A stretch of DNA of 35,504 bases from an uncultured Cellulosilyticum sp. (GTDB taxonomy: Bacteria > Bacillota > Clostridia > Lachnospirales > Cellulosilyticaceae), in NCBI GenBank assembly GCA_934725855.1, contig CAKVCL010000034.1, positions 1 to 35,504 of the forward strand, in the 5' to 3' direction. Each line of letters begins with the position of its first letter. The first letter of the stretch is position 1. Under the pieces are notes generated by a model. The model worked only from the letters and a program-made list of their open reading frames with translations. It made no database searches and was not told where the DNA came from. The position numbers and the translations under genes were made by a program. Shown here piece after piece: positions 16,883 to 25,891 of this stretch.

Positions 16883-19306
16883 TCTTAATTTTGCACCACA
16901 ATTCATTTCAAGGCCATTTAAGATCTTCTTCATAATCTTTTGAATATCTTCCTCTACAAGGGTACGATCTTCTGCTCTAAAGACAAGCTTATAAGCCACG
17001 GATTTCATTCCTTCACCGATTTGTGCGCCTTCATAAACATCGAATAACTCAACACTTTCAAGAAGTTTTCCACCACGTTGTTTGATAACTTTTTCAAGCT
17101 CTCCTACAAGGGTTTCACGGCTTACAAGCATCGCAATATCTCTGGTTGTTGCTGGATATTTAGGCAGTGCTTTAAAGCTTACATTTTTATTAATGGCTTT
17201 TAAAATGGTTTCAAGGTCTAACTCAGCCACATAAACACGTGTGCCTAAATCATAGTTTTTAGCAACTTGTGGATGGATCTCACCGAAATAACCTGCGTTT
17301 TTGCCTCCAATCATAAGTTGTGCGGTGCGTCCTGGATGCATAAATTCTAATTCGGTGCTTCTTGTAAACTCAAATTTCTCAATATGAAGGGCTTCCATCA
17401 ACGTTTCCACTAACCCTTTCATGGTAAAGAAATCTACTTTAGAACCATATTGTCCAACTGTAATTTTCTTAACTTCTTGTGGTAATTCATTTTCACCAAA
17501 GTGTTTTGGATCACTAGATGCTTCACTTACCACTTCTGGCTTAATATAAACTTTACCAATTTCATAAAGTGCTGCTTCTGGGTTTCTACGATTATAGTTT
17601 GTAGAAAGAGAAGTTAATAGACCATTTAGAGTCGTCGTACGCATGATACTAAAGTCTTCGCCTAATGGATTGGTAATCTTCATCACATTTCTCAGTGGGC
17701 TATCTTCTTTAATACAAAGTTTATCAAATACCTTTGGACTTTCAAATGAATAAGTCATTGCACCATAGATGCCGTACATAGACATAACTTCATAGATGGT
17801 ATCACATGTTTTTTGTTCAAATGTTTTTTCGCCTCTAGTAGGTTCTGCTCTTTCAAGTGTTGGTTTAATTTTGTCATAACCATATAATCTTGCCACTTCT
17901 TCAGCAAGATCAGCCATCATGGTGACATCACTTCTAAAGGTTGGAATCGTTACAGTTTTTGCTTGCTCATCCACTACAAATTCAATACGATTAAAGATTT
18001 CCACCATTTCACTTTCTAAAATCTGGGTGCCAAGGAATTGATTAATCCACTCCACATCATAAGGAATTGTAATGGCCTCTCTTTTTCTTGGGTAAACATC
18101 AATCTTACCACTAACGACTTCACCTGCACCCGTTAGATTAATAAGTTGTGCGGCTCTTTCAAGCGCAAGTGTAATGTTATTTGGATCGAGTCCTTTTGTA
18201 TATTTGGTTGAAGAGTCACTTCTTAAATTTAATTTTTTAGAAGTTTGACGGATGTTATAACCATTGAAGTTTGCACATTCAAATAAAATCTTGGTGGTTT
18301 CTTCTGTTACTTTTGAGTTTTCTCCACCCATGACACCACCAAGGGCTACTGCCTTTTCAGCATCTGCAATCACAAGCATTGATTCATCTAATGTCACTTC
18401 ATCCCCAAATAAAGTTACAAATTTTTCGCCTGCTTTGGCATTACGTACATGAATTTCATGACCGCTTAATTTGTCATAATCAAATGCATGCATCGGTTGA
18501 CCAAATTCTAATAACATGTAGTTTGTAATATCTACAATATTATTGATTGGACGAAGCCCTGCTGAAGTTAATCTTTCTTTTAACCATTTGGGTGATGGCC
18601 CTACTTTAACATTTTTAATGACTCTTGCCGCATAACGTGGGCAAAGGTCTGCATTGTGAATTTCAACGCTTGCCATTTCCTGGGCATTGCCGCCAGCTTC
18701 TTCTACTTTGATTTCTGGGAATTTAAATGGTTTTTTAAAGGTTGCAGCTGCTTCTCTTGCAATCCCTAAAATAGAAAAACAATCTGCACGGTTAGAAGTA
18801 ATTTCGTATTCAATCACTTCTTCTCCTAAACCAAAATAAGGTTTCACATCGCTTCCTAATGCAGGGATATCTTTAAGGAATACATAAACCCCATCGTGTG
18901 GTGCATCTTCAATATCTTCTTCTGCAAAGCCAAGCTCTTCTACTGAGCAGAACATTCCCTGAGATTCTACCCCGCGAAGTTTACCTGTTTTGATTTTAAG
19001 GTCATTGGCAAGTGTTGCCCCATTTAAAGCAACGGGTACCACATCGCCTAATTGAACATTTGTGGCAGCTGTAACGATTTGAAGTCTTTCTTCTTTGCCA
19101 ACATTCACTTGCATGATGCGAAGACGGTCTGCATCAGGATGTTGGTCCACTTTTTCAATTTTACCTGCAACAACGTTTGTAATTTCTTTTCCGCTTTCTT
19201 CTACTGCTTCAACTTTAGAACCAGACATTGTCATTGCGTCAATGTAAGTTTTAGTATCCACATCTATATCAACATATTGTTTAAGCCATGACATAGGTAC
19301 ATTCAT
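16877..19306 (-). CDS. pheT: Phenylalanyl-tRNA synthetase beta subunit
   Basis: This is the beta chain of the cytoplasmic alpha2-beta2 enzyme that charges tRNA-Phe. The 809-residue length is normal for the bacterial subunit. Domains in order: the tRNA-binding EMAP-like domain (VVAGKIEKVDQHPDADRLRI, about residues 40-150), B3/B4 editing domain, B5 domain, synthetase-like core, and the C-terminal ferredoxin-fold anticodon-binding domain (LPKYPATTRDIAMLV, from about 716). The start follows AGGAGGATACAAAA. It is 46 bases downstream of pheS and shares its T-box leader. Its last codons are inside the short tandem repeat. Confidence 0.98.
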   Translation of the reverse strand: MNVPMSWLKQYVDIDVDTKTYIDAMTMSGSKVEAVEESGKEITNVVAGKIEKVDQHPDADRLRIMQVNVGKEERLQIVTAATNVQLGDVVPVALNGATLANDLKIKTGKLRGVESQGMFCSVEELGFAEEDIEDAPHDGVYVFLKDIPALGSDVKPYFGLGEEVIEYEITSNRADCFSILGIAREAAATFKKPFKFPEIKVEEAGGNAQEMASVEIHNADLCPRYAARVIKNVKVGPSPKWLKERLTSAGLRPINNIVDITNYMLLEFGQPMHAFDYDKLSGHEIHVRNAKAGEKFVTLFGDEVTLDESMLVIADAEKAVALGGVMGGENSKVTEETTKILFECANFNGYNIRQTSKKLNLRSDSSTKYTKGLDPNNITLALERAAQLINLTGAGEVVSGKIDVYPRKREAITIPYDVEWINQFLGTQILESEMVEIFNRIEFVVDEQAKTVTIPTFRSDVTMMADLAEEVARLYGYDKIKPTLERAEPTRGEKTFEQKTCDTIYEVMSMYGIYGAMTYSFESPKVFDKLCIKEDSPLRNVMKITNPLGEDFSIMRTTTLNGLLTSLSTNYNRRNPEAALYEIGKVYIKPEVVSEASSDPKHFGENELPQEVKKITVGQYGSKVDFFTMKGLVETLMEALHIEKFEFTRSTELEFMHPGRTAQLMIGGKNAGYFGEIHPQVAKNYDLGTRVYVAELDLETILKAINKNVSFKALPKYPATTRDIAMLVSRETLVGELEKVIKQRGGKLLESVELFDVYEGAQIGEGMKSVAYKLVFRAEDRTLVEEDIQKIMKKILNGLEMNCGAKLRD

Positions 19307-19352
19307 TTTTGTATCCTCCTATTTTCCCTTGAATTGTGCCTCTAAGAATCTC

Positions 19353-20372
19353 TTAGAATTGTGATAAGAAACGTACATCATTTTCATAGAATAATCTTAA
19401 GTCATTGATATCATATTTAAGCATGGTAATACGTTCAAGCCCTACACCAAAAGCAAAACCTTGATACTCTTTTGGATTAATGCCTGCCATTTCAAGTACT
19501 TTAGGGTGTACCATACCACAACCTAGAATTTCAATCCATCCTTCGCCTTTACATACATTGCAGCCTTTTCCGCCACAGTAAACGCAAGTTACATCTACTT
19601 CTGCACTAGGCTCTGTAAATGGGAAATAGTGTGGTCTAAATTTAACTTCCACTTTATCTCCAAATAAAGCTTTTGCAAATTCAGCAAGCACCCCTTTTAA
19701 ATCTCCAAAGGTAATGTTTTTATCAATCACTAATCCTTCAATTTGATTGAATACTGGAGAGTGTGTTGCATCTACTTCATCTGAGCGATACACTCTACCT
19801 GGTGCAATCATACGAATTGGTAAGTTTTCTTTTTCCATCGTATGAACTTGTACAGGAGAAGTAGCGGTTCTAAGTACTAAGTGTGGATTAAAATAAAATG
19901 TATCTTGTTCATCACGAGCTGGATGTTCTTCCCCTAAGTTTAACGCATCGAAGTTATAATAACCGGTTTCAACTTCTCGTCCTTCTACAATTTCATATCC
20001 CATCCCAAGGAAAATGCTTTTAACTTCTTCAAGTGTTTTTTGAATAGGGTGCATATGACCTAGTGCAAGCTTTTTACCTGGCATAGTGACATCTACTACT
20101 TCTTCTTGAAGCTTTTTATCTTGCTCTGCTCTTTCAAGGGCTGTTTTCTTACTTGCAAGTTTTTCTTCAATTTCAGCTCTTACTTCATTAGCCAGTTGAC
20201 CAATAATCGGTCTTTCCTCACTACTTAAGTCTTTCATATTTCTAAGAACTGCTGTGAGTTCTCCTTTTTTACCTAAGTATTGAACACGAAGTTCTTCTAA
20301 AGCTGAGAGACAATCTGCTATTTCAATACTTGCTATTGCACTGTGTTTAATGACCTCTAATTTATCTTTCAT
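19353..20372 (-). CDS. pheS: Phenylalanyl-tRNA synthetase alpha subunit
   Basis: This is the catalytic chain that activates phenylalanine. The 339-residue length is typical. An N-terminal coiled coil (about residues 1-90) is followed by the class II core. Motif 2 lies in [21 protein letters not shown], and motif 3 in [16 protein letters not shown] near the C-terminus. A four-cysteine metal-like cluster, [17 protein letters not shown], sits between them, as is common in PheS from Gram-positives. AAGGAG precedes the ATG at 20372. It is first in pheS-pheT and lies directly after a T-box leader, so expression should rise when tRNA-Phe is uncharged. Confidence 0.98.
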   Translation of the reverse strand: MKDKLEVIKHSAIASIEIADCLSALEELRVQYLGKKGELTAVLRNMKDLSSEERPIIGQLANEVRAEIEEKLASKKTALERAEQDKKLQEEVVDVTMPGKKLALGHMHPIQKTLEEVKSIFLGMGYEIVEGREVETGYYNFDALNLGEEHPARDEQDTFYFNPHLVLRTATSPVQVHTMEKENLPIRMIAPGRVYRSDEVDATHSPVFNQIEGLVIDKNITFGDLKGVLAEFAKALFGDKVEVKFRPHYFPFTEPSAEVDVTCVYCGGKGCNVCKGEGWIEILGCGMVHPKVLEMAGINPKEYQGFAFGVGLERITMLKYDINDLRLFYENDVRFLSQF

Positions 20373-20415
20373 TTGATAAACTCCTTTCTTAGTCCTAAAA
20401 TAGGGCTTTGCAAAT

Positions 20416-20449
20416 AAAAAAGCTCCGTCCCTTAAAAAAGGGACGAAGC
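20416..20449 (-). terminator. T-box leader intrinsic terminator
   Basis: The arms GCTCCGTCCCTT (20422-20433) and AAGGGACGAAGC (20438-20449) pair with a T run at 20416-20421 when read on the minus strand. It is the regulated terminator of the pheST leader: the T-box sequence next to it can pair with the 5' arm instead. Confidence 0.9.
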
Positions 20450-20745
20450 CATTATCTCCGCGATACCACCCTGATTCTTATATCTAACTTTAGACATAAG
20501 CACTTCATTAGCTCTAACGTCGCAACCGCCATCTCCTACTGCATGACTTGTAAATTCATCTTTTTTAAAAAAGTTCAATTGCTTTTTCGAAAGATCCTTC
20601 TTCATATAGTTTATGCACTCAAAGACAAAGCTCCAATGTGAAATTCAAAAATAAACAGTGCCTAAAGGTACTTGCAGCCGATGATCCCTTCTCTCTTGTG
20701 GATGCTTATTTTCTACTTTGCATTTTCATAGCCATTATGTTATAT
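20416..20745 (-). promoter_or_regulatory. T-box riboswitch leader of pheST
   Basis: This tRNA-sensing leader RNA is about 330 bases long. The diagnostic T-box bulge sequence AGGGTGGTATCGCGG lies at 20458-20472 on the minus strand, just before the terminator. The 5' part holds a GA-rich stem I base (AAGAGAGAAGGGATC). A possible specifier TTC (Phe) is at 20640-20642 within AATTTCACATTGG; the specifier placement is a guess from context and from the downstream genes. Uncharged tRNA-Phe would stabilise the antiterminator and allow pheST transcription. Confidence 0.9.
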
Positions 20746-20753
20746 ATAACCTT

Positions 20754-20781
20754 ATTTTATCTAACTTGTACTTTTTGTCAA
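20754..20781 (-). promoter_or_regulatory. Promoter of the pheST leader
   Basis: On the minus strand, TTGACA (20776-20781), 16 bases, TAAAAT (20754-20759). It lies just upstream of the T-box leader and is a near-consensus vegetative promoter. Confidence 0.7.
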
Positions 20782-20829
20782 GCATTCTTACTGTTTTTTT
20801 CCGCCCTTATACTTGTAATTTCTCCTTAT

Positions 20830-20858
20830 TTGACCTATTTCCTTTCTTTTGCTATGAT
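20830..20858 (+). promoter_or_regulatory. Promoter of the PPi-phosphofructokinase gene
   Basis: TTGACC (20830-20835), 17 bases, TATGAT (20853-20858), about 38 bases before the start codon. It is divergent from the pheST promoter, with about 50 bases between the two -35 boxes. Confidence 0.65.
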
Positions 20859-20895
20859 GTAGAGTGAAATTTAGTGCTTGAAAGGAGCTCAACTT

Positions 20896-22137
20896 ATGAA
20901 ACGTAAAGGAAACTGTATTATTGGTCAATCGGGGGGACCAACAGTTGCCATTAATGCCACACTTAGTGGGGTACTGCAAGGCATTTTTGAAAATCAGCTT
21001 TATGATCAGGTTTATGGTATGGTTCATGGTATTGAAGGCTTATTGCAAGGTCAATACTTAAACTTATCCAACATTTTTACTTCTCCTAAGTTACTGACCC
21101 AGCTTACTCATACACCCGCCATGTATCTTGGTTCATGCCGTTTTAAATTGCCTACTTGTGAAAACTCGGAAGCGATTTATGAAGATTTATTTAACTTTTT
21201 TGAAGCCCATTCGATTCAAACCTTCTTTTATATTGGTGGTAATGATTCTATGGATACCGTACTAAAACTCTCAGACTATGCTAAACAGCATCATAAAGCA
21301 GTCAATGTCATTGGTATTCCTAAAACGATAGATAACGATTTACCGCTAACCGATCACACACCTGGCTTTGGTAGTGCTGCAAAATATGTCGCTACTTCTC
21401 TTTTAGAAATCTCACATGACACTTATATTTATAATATTCCTTCTGTAACGATTGTAGAAATCATGGGACGTAATGCGGGTTGGCTCACTGCTGCCTCTAT
21501 TTTGGCACGTACCGATTATTCACCTGCACCAGATTTCATTTATTTACCTGAAGTTCCATTTAATATGGATGACTTTGTTGAAGATGTAAAAGCTCTCCAA
21601 AAACAACGTAAGAATATAATCGTTGCCGTTTCTGAAGGCATTAAGGATGAGAAAGGACGTTATATCTCAGCTTCTAATGGGACAGTGGACGCTTTTGGAC
21701 ACAAACAATTATGTGGTGCTGGCAAAACACTTGAAAATGTTTTAAAGGCAGAACTTGGTTGTAAAGTACGTTCTGTAGAACTTAATGTCCTTCAGCGTTG
21801 TGCAGGGCATATTGCCTCTTTAACGGATCTTGAAGAATCCGTCGCTATCGGAAAAGTCGCCGCCCAATTAGGTAGTCAAGGCGAGACGGCTCAAATGGTT
21901 TGCTATAAACGTCTTTCTAATGAACCTTATCAAACAGAAATCTTTGCTTATGATATTGCTGCTATTGCGAATCAAGAAAAAACCTTTCCTCTTGAATGGA
22001 TCAATGCACGTGGTAATGATCTTACCAAAGAAGCTATCCATTATCTTCACCCATTGATTCAAGGAGAGGCACTCCTTTCTTATGCAAATGGCATTCCAAG
22101 TTATTGCTCTACTGACCATCTTCTGCATAAAAATTAA
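20896..22137 (+). CDS. pfp: Pyrophosphate-dependent 6-phosphofructokinase
   Basis: This enzyme reversibly phosphorylates fructose 6-phosphate using pyrophosphate. The protein (413 residues from this start) has the PFK fold. Two sites differ from the ATP enzyme upstream in the window: GGNDS (residues 114-118) in place of GGDGS, and PKTIDND (142-148), with the Lys that marks PPi-dependent enzymes, in place of PGTID. IVEIMGRNAGWLTAAS is the sugar-phosphate site. The ATG at 20896 is preceded by AAAGGAG at 20881-20887. A TTG 18 bases upstream overlaps that site and is not the start. It is probably a single-gene unit ending in a terminator at 22,176. Confidence 0.88.
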   Translation: MKRKGNCIIGQSGGPTVAINATLSGVLQGIFENQLYDQVYGMVHGIEGLLQGQYLNLSNIFTSPKLLTQLTHTPAMYLGSCRFKLPTCENSEAIYEDLFNFFEAHSIQTFFYIGGNDSMDTVLKLSDYAKQHHKAVNVIGIPKTIDNDLPLTDHTPGFGSAAKYVATSLLEISHDTYIYNIPSVTIVEIMGRNAGWLTAASILARTDYSPAPDFIYLPEVPFNMDDFVEDVKALQKQRKNIIVAVSEGIKDEKGRYISASNGTVDAFGHKQLCGAGKTLENVLKAELGCKVRSVELNVLQRCAGHIASLTDLEESVAIGKVAAQLGSQGETAQMVCYKRLSNEPYQTEIFAYDIAAIANQEKTFPLEWINARGNDLTKEAIHYLHPLIQGEALLSYANGIPSYCSTDHLLHKN

Positions 22138-22175
22138 CTTTTTAGGGGCAAAAATGTATTTTTATAAACATTCAA

Positions 22176-22213
22176 AAACTAGATTTGTTTGTCACAAATC
22201 TAGTTTTTTTAGT
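22176..22213 (+). terminator. Terminator after pfp
   Basis: The arms AAACTAGATTTGT (22176-22188) and ACAAATCTAGTTT (22194-22206) are followed by a T run. This is a 13-base-pair perfect stem. Confidence 0.9.
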
Positions 22214-22220
22214 GAAACAA

Positions 22221-22249
22221 TGTACAATCAAACAAAAAAAATATATAAT
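22221..22249 (+). promoter_or_regulatory. Candidate tyrA promoter
   Basis: TGTACA (22221-22226), 17 bases, TATAAT (22244-22249), about 65 bases before the start codon. The -10 is perfect; the -35 matches four of six. Confidence 0.5.
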
Positions 22250-22315
22250 ATTTAATGCAAATCTATTAATCACTTAAAACTATCAAATGACGCTTTTAAT
22301 GACAGGAGGATCTCA

Positions 22316-23416
22316 ATGAACATTGGCATTATCGGACTTGGGCTTATTGGAGGCTCTATTGCCAAAGCCATTAAACAAGTTCATTCACAAAATAGCTTTA
22401 TTGTTGGTTATGACGTCAACTCAGCTGACTTAAAGGCTGCTTATGATGATAACATGATTGACGCCATAGCTCCTAATTTACATACGGGATTTTCAAATTG
22501 TAGTGTTGTATTTTTATGTGTTCCAGTTCATCATATCACACCTATATTGGATGATATTTTACCAACACTTCCTAATGATTGTATTATTACAGATGTAGGG
22601 AGTACCAAATACGAATTAGTCAAAAAAATTAGCGACCATGTGAGGCGCTCTAAAAGACAAATTTACTATGTCGGCGGCCACCCGATGACAGGTTCTGAGC
22701 GTTTTGGCTATAGTGCTTCTTCTGCGCATCTTTTTGAAAACGCTTACTATATGTTGACACCTGAGGGGGATACCCCAGACTTTGTTGTTTTCATCTTGCA
22801 AAAATTAATTGAACGCATCGGCGCTATTCCGCTTGTGCTTTCAGCTTCTTATCATGATTATGTCACAGCCAACATTAGCCACTTGCCTCATATCATTGCC
22901 AGCTCACTGGTGCATTTGGTTCGTAATAATGATGGTGAAAATGCCTATATGCATGCTTTAGCTGCCGGTGGTTTTAAAGACTTAACCCGCATTGCCTCAT
23001 CTAATCCAGATATCTGGACAAGTATATGCCTAAGTAACAAGTCTCAAATCCAAAAAACTTTTCAATCCTACACGGCTATTTTAAATCATTTTATGGATAT
23101 ATTAGACCGTGACTCTGAAAAAGAACTTTACAGTTTCTTTGATAGTGCACGTATTTATCGTAATACTTTCTCAGAAGGTGTCTCTAGTGAACTTTCTAAG
23201 CGATATGCACTTCACGTAGATGCCAAAGACGAACCGGGTATTATTGCTAAAATTGCCACTTTACTAAGTGAACATCAAATTAATATTAAAAATCTAAGCG
23301 TCCTAAGCGACCGTGAATTTGATGTGGGAGTTATCCAAATTTTATTTTCTACCAAATCTGATTTAATCTCTGCTACAGAAATTCTTTCTCAAAACCGTTT
23401 TACCATTTACTACTAG
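22316..23416 (+). CDS. tyrA: Prephenate dehydrogenase with C-terminal ACT domain
   Basis: This enzyme oxidatively decarboxylates prephenate to 4-hydroxyphenylpyruvate with NAD(P), in tyrosine synthesis. The dinucleotide fold GIIGLGLIGGSIAKA is at residues 4-18. The family motifs DVGSTK and GGHPMTGSE, with the catalytic-site histidine, are present. The last 70 or so residues (LHVDAKDEPGIIAKIATLL) are an ACT domain, the usual site of allosteric feedback by tyrosine in Gram-positive enzymes. The length of 366 fits this two-domain form. The start follows AGGAGG. No other aromatic-pathway gene is adjacent, so it stands apart from any aro cluster. Confidence 0.94.
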   Translation: MNIGIIGLGLIGGSIAKAIKQVHSQNSFIVGYDVNSADLKAAYDDNMIDAIAPNLHTGFSNCSVVFLCVPVHHITPILDDILPTLPNDCIITDVGSTKYELVKKISDHVRRSKRQIYYVGGHPMTGSERFGYSASSAHLFENAYYMLTPEGDTPDFVVFILQKLIERIGAIPLVLSASYHDYVTANISHLPHIIASSLVHLVRNNDGENAYMHALAAGGFKDLTRIASSNPDIWTSICLSNKSQIQKTFQSYTAILNHFMDILDRDSEKELYSFFDSARIYRNTFSEGVSSELSKRYALHVDAKDEPGIIAKIATLLSEHQINIKNLSVLSDREFDVGVIQILFSTKSDLISATEILSQNRFTIYY

Positions 23417-23492
23417 AATTGTTTGCCTATAAAATATCTACAGTCAAAACCGATAATTATTATGTGAATTTTGTCCATTCTAAAAAACATAA

Positions 23493-23529
23493 GCCGTATT
23501 TCCTGTCTACTTAAGAAATACGGCATTTT
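23493..23529 (+). terminator. Terminator after tyrA
   Basis: The arms GCCGTATTTC (23493-23502) and GAAATACGGC (23515-23524) are followed by ATTTTTA. Confidence 0.85.
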
Positions 23530-23592
23530 TATGCGCAAAAAAAGTATCCACTTAATATTATATTAATGAAATTTTTTTAAGAAGGTACGCTT

Positions 23593-24588
23593 ATGAATCA
23601 AAAACAATCCATTATGAATTTATTGCTTCTTTCTGCCGCAGCATCCAATACCCATAAAAAAAGAAGCGTTGACTTAAAAAACTATCGAAATGATTCACCT
23701 CATACTGGTGTAAACACTTATAATACCAATACTTATCCTCACAACCCTACAGCTTCTTCCTCCATGACTACTCCTTCTACGACCTCATCACCCTCTAATG
23801 AGATGCATCAAGGCATCTCTTTAAGTGCTACAGCGGCTGCCGAAACCTGTTCAACGTTTATCCCTGCACTTTTAGCTGCTTTATATGCCGCTGATGAAGC
23901 AGTTGGTCTTAATCCTGAAGCAACCGGTCCTTTTGCTTTACCCCCACTTGAGTATGACTATAATGCCCTAGAACCTTACATCAGTGAAGCCACCTTACGC
24001 TTACATCATGATTCCCTTCATCAAAAATATGTGGATTCACTTAACAGTACTTTAGCACGCAACCCTGAATTTTATGACTATACACTTAACGAGTTACTGC
24101 TCTTCCCTGATCGTTTACCAAGTGATATGCAAGCTCAAATTCTTCATAACGCGGGTGGAAATTATAATCATAGTCTCACTTGGAAACTTATTGGTCCAGC
24201 CAGCCAAAACGTTCCAACAGGCGCCTTTGCTCAAAGTATCAATCGGCAATTTGGTTCTTTTGAAAATATGAAGACAATTTTAAAGGAAGCCGGCTTAAGT
24301 GTCTTTGGTACGGGTTATGCTTGGCTTGCATTAAATCCTTATGGCAGACCTATTGTGGTAACCTCCGAAGAGCAGCTCACTCCTATTGCGCTTCGCACGG
24401 TTCCTCTTTTACCCATCGACGTTTGGGAACACTCCTACTATTTAGATACAGGTAGCAATCGTGGTGAATATATTGACAATTACCTTAACGTAGTCAATTG
24501 GAAGCGTGTGGGAGATCGCTATAGCGCTGCCATGTCTATCTTCAATAATATGAATACACTAGACTCTTCTTTAGCTACCCATTCATAA
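23593..24588 (+). CDS. Fe/Mn superoxide dismutase with long N-terminal extension
   Basis: This enzyme converts superoxide to peroxide and oxygen. The SOD domain runs from about residue 115 (FALPPLEYDYNALEPYI) to about 315. The four metal ligands are in place: H138 in LRLHHDS, H193 in YNHSLTW, and D276 and H280 in DVWEHSYY; the active-site tyrosine is Y146. The second-sphere histidine next to it (E. coli SodA His30) is Leu142. The first 114 residues are unlike normal SODs: a Thr/Ser/Asn-rich low-complexity stretch (about 35-75) and a short Ala-rich helix (80-103), with no clear export signal. The start follows AAGAAGG. It is probably a single-gene unit with a terminator at 24,597. The extension could direct the enzyme to a surface or spore layer, which is a guess. 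Confidence 0.88.
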   Translation: MNQKQSIMNLLLLSAAASNTHKKRSVDLKNYRNDSPHTGVNTYNTNTYPHNPTASSSMTTPSTTSSPSNEMHQGISLSATAAAETCSTFIPALLAALYAADEAVGLNPEATGPFALPPLEYDYNALEPYISEATLRLHHDSLHQKYVDSLNSTLARNPEFYDYTLNELLLFPDRLPSDMQAQILHNAGGNYNHSLTWKLIGPASQNVPTGAFAQSINRQFGSFENMKTILKEAGLSVFGTGYAWLALNPYGRPIVVTSEEQLTPIALRTVPLLPIDVWEHSYYLDTGSNRGEYIDNYLNVVNWKRVGDRYSAAMSIFNNMNTLDSSLATHS

Positions 24589-24596
24589 TGCATAAA

Positions 24597-24627
24597 ATAA
24601 AAGGGATGCTTCAAACATCCCTTTTAT
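24597..24627. terminator. Terminator after the superoxide dismutase gene
   Basis: The arms ATAAAAGGGATG (24597-24608) and CATCCCTTTTAT (24616-24627) form a perfect 12-base-pair stem. Confidence 0.9.
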
Positions 24628-24638
24628 CATAAAGCACC

Positions 24639-24668
24639 TTGAGATTTGACTATAAAACATGCTATGAT
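24639..24668 (+). promoter_or_regulatory. Candidate helicase promoter
   Basis: TTGAGA (24639-24644), 18 bases, TATGAT (24663-24668), 37 bases before the helicase start. Confidence 0.5.
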
Positions 24669-24705
24669 AAACTTAATTCTATATATGATTGAAAGGTAAC
24701 TCTCT

Positions 24706-25839
24706 ATGAATTTTAAATCACTTGGTATAAGGCCTGAGCTAGTAGAGGCTCTAAAAAAATCTGGGATTACTGAGCCAACCCCTATTCAAGCTCAAACCAT
24801 TCCTTACATTTTAAATCACAAAGATATCATTGCAAGAGCTCAAACAGGTACTGGAAAAACGTTAGCTTTCTTGCTTCCTCTATTAGAAAAAATTAATCCT
24901 AAGCAAAATAGTGTCCAAGCACTCATTCTTTCACCCACTCGTGAACTGGCTATTCAAATTACAGATGTGGCTAAAACCTTAGCCCCTGTTTTGGGAATAG
25001 GCGTACTTCCTGTGTATGGTGGACAAGATACCGAAGCTCAAATTAAAAAGCTCAAACGTGGCATCCAATTAGTGGTCGCTACCCCAGGCCGACTTTTAGA
25101 CCATATGGGACGAGGAACTCTTTCACTGAGTCAAACGAAATGCTTTGTTTTAGATGAAGCGGATCAGATGCTTTTAATGGGTTTTAAAAATGAAGTAGAA
25201 ATTATTACAAAAGCCCTCCCTAAGAAACGTCAAACCCTATGCTTTTCTGCTACATTAGACGCAAATGTTAAGAAAATGGCTTATCGCTATACCAAATCAC
25301 CCGTAAGCATTTCTGTGCAGCAAGCTAAAGTCACCTTAGATGCGATTCGTCAAGAGGTCGTGGAAACCACTGATCGAAAAAAACAAGCCACACTTTTCCA
25401 AGTTCTGGATGAAGACAATCCTTACATGGCGATTATTTTTTGTCGCACCAAGCGCCGCGTGGAAGACCTTTATGCGGCTATGCATCACAAAGGGTATAAT
25501 TGTATTCGCTTGCATAGTGATATTCTGCAATCCAAACGTGAGCGTATGATGAAAAGCTTCCGCTCAGGCGACATCCAATATCTTATTGCTACCGATGTTG
25601 CTGCACGTGGCATTGATGTGAGCGGAGTTACACATGTGTATAACTATGATGCACCCGAAACCCCTGAAAGCTATATTCATCGAATTGGAAGAACGGGACG
25701 AGCCGGAGAAGATGGCTATACCTGCCTTTTTGTAGCACCTAAAAATGAAGCAGAACTCCTTGCTATTGAGAAAAAACTCAAAAAGCGTTTACCTAGACGC
25801 CAAGTCGCCCAAGAAAACGCTTCAAATCAAACTAAATAG
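24706..25839 (+). CDS. Short DEAD-box ATP-dependent RNA helicase
   Basis: This is a cytoplasmic RNA helicase, probably working in ribosome assembly or RNA decay. All core motifs are seen in order: Q motif EPTPIQ, motif I AQTGTGKT (45-52), Ia PTRELA, DEAD (150-153), SAT, then the second RecA domain with IIFCRTK, DVAARGIDV and HRIGRTGRAG. At 377 residues it ends almost at once after the helicase core. It lacks the long basic tail or the rRNA-binding C-terminal domain of DbpA or CshA-type proteins, and in size it is closest to YfmL-like helicases. The start follows AAAGG. It is a single-gene unit, convergent with cstA. Confidence 0.93.
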   Translation: MNFKSLGIRPELVEALKKSGITEPTPIQAQTIPYILNHKDIIARAQTGTGKTLAFLLPLLEKINPKQNSVQALILSPTRELAIQITDVAKTLAPVLGIGVLPVYGGQDTEAQIKKLKRGIQLVVATPGRLLDHMGRGTLSLSQTKCFVLDEADQMLLMGFKNEVEIITKALPKKRQTLCFSATLDANVKKMAYRYTKSPVSISVQQAKVTLDAIRQEVVETTDRKKQATLFQVLDEDNPYMAIIFCRTKRRVEDLYAAMHHKGYNCIRLHSDILQSKRERMMKSFRSGDIQYLIATDVAARGIDVSGVTHVYNYDAPETPESYIHRIGRTGRAGEDGYTCLFVAPKNEAELLAIEKKLKKRLPRRQVAQENASNQTK

Positions 25840-25841
25840 AT

Positions 25842-25880
25842 AAAAATAGCCTATGAAGAAACACTTCATAGGCTATTTTT
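25842..25880. terminator. Bidirectional terminator between helicase and cstA
   Basis: The arms AAAAATAGCCTATGAAG (25842-25858) and CTTCATAGGCTATTTTT (25864-25880) form a perfect 17-base-pair stem with A and T tracts on either side. It serves both convergent units. Confidence 0.95.
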
Positions 25881-25891
25881 ATCCTAACGTT

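Noticed and set aside
20878..20880. TTG start for the PPi-phosphofructokinase
   Set aside because: It directly abuts the ribosome site that serves the ATG at 20896.
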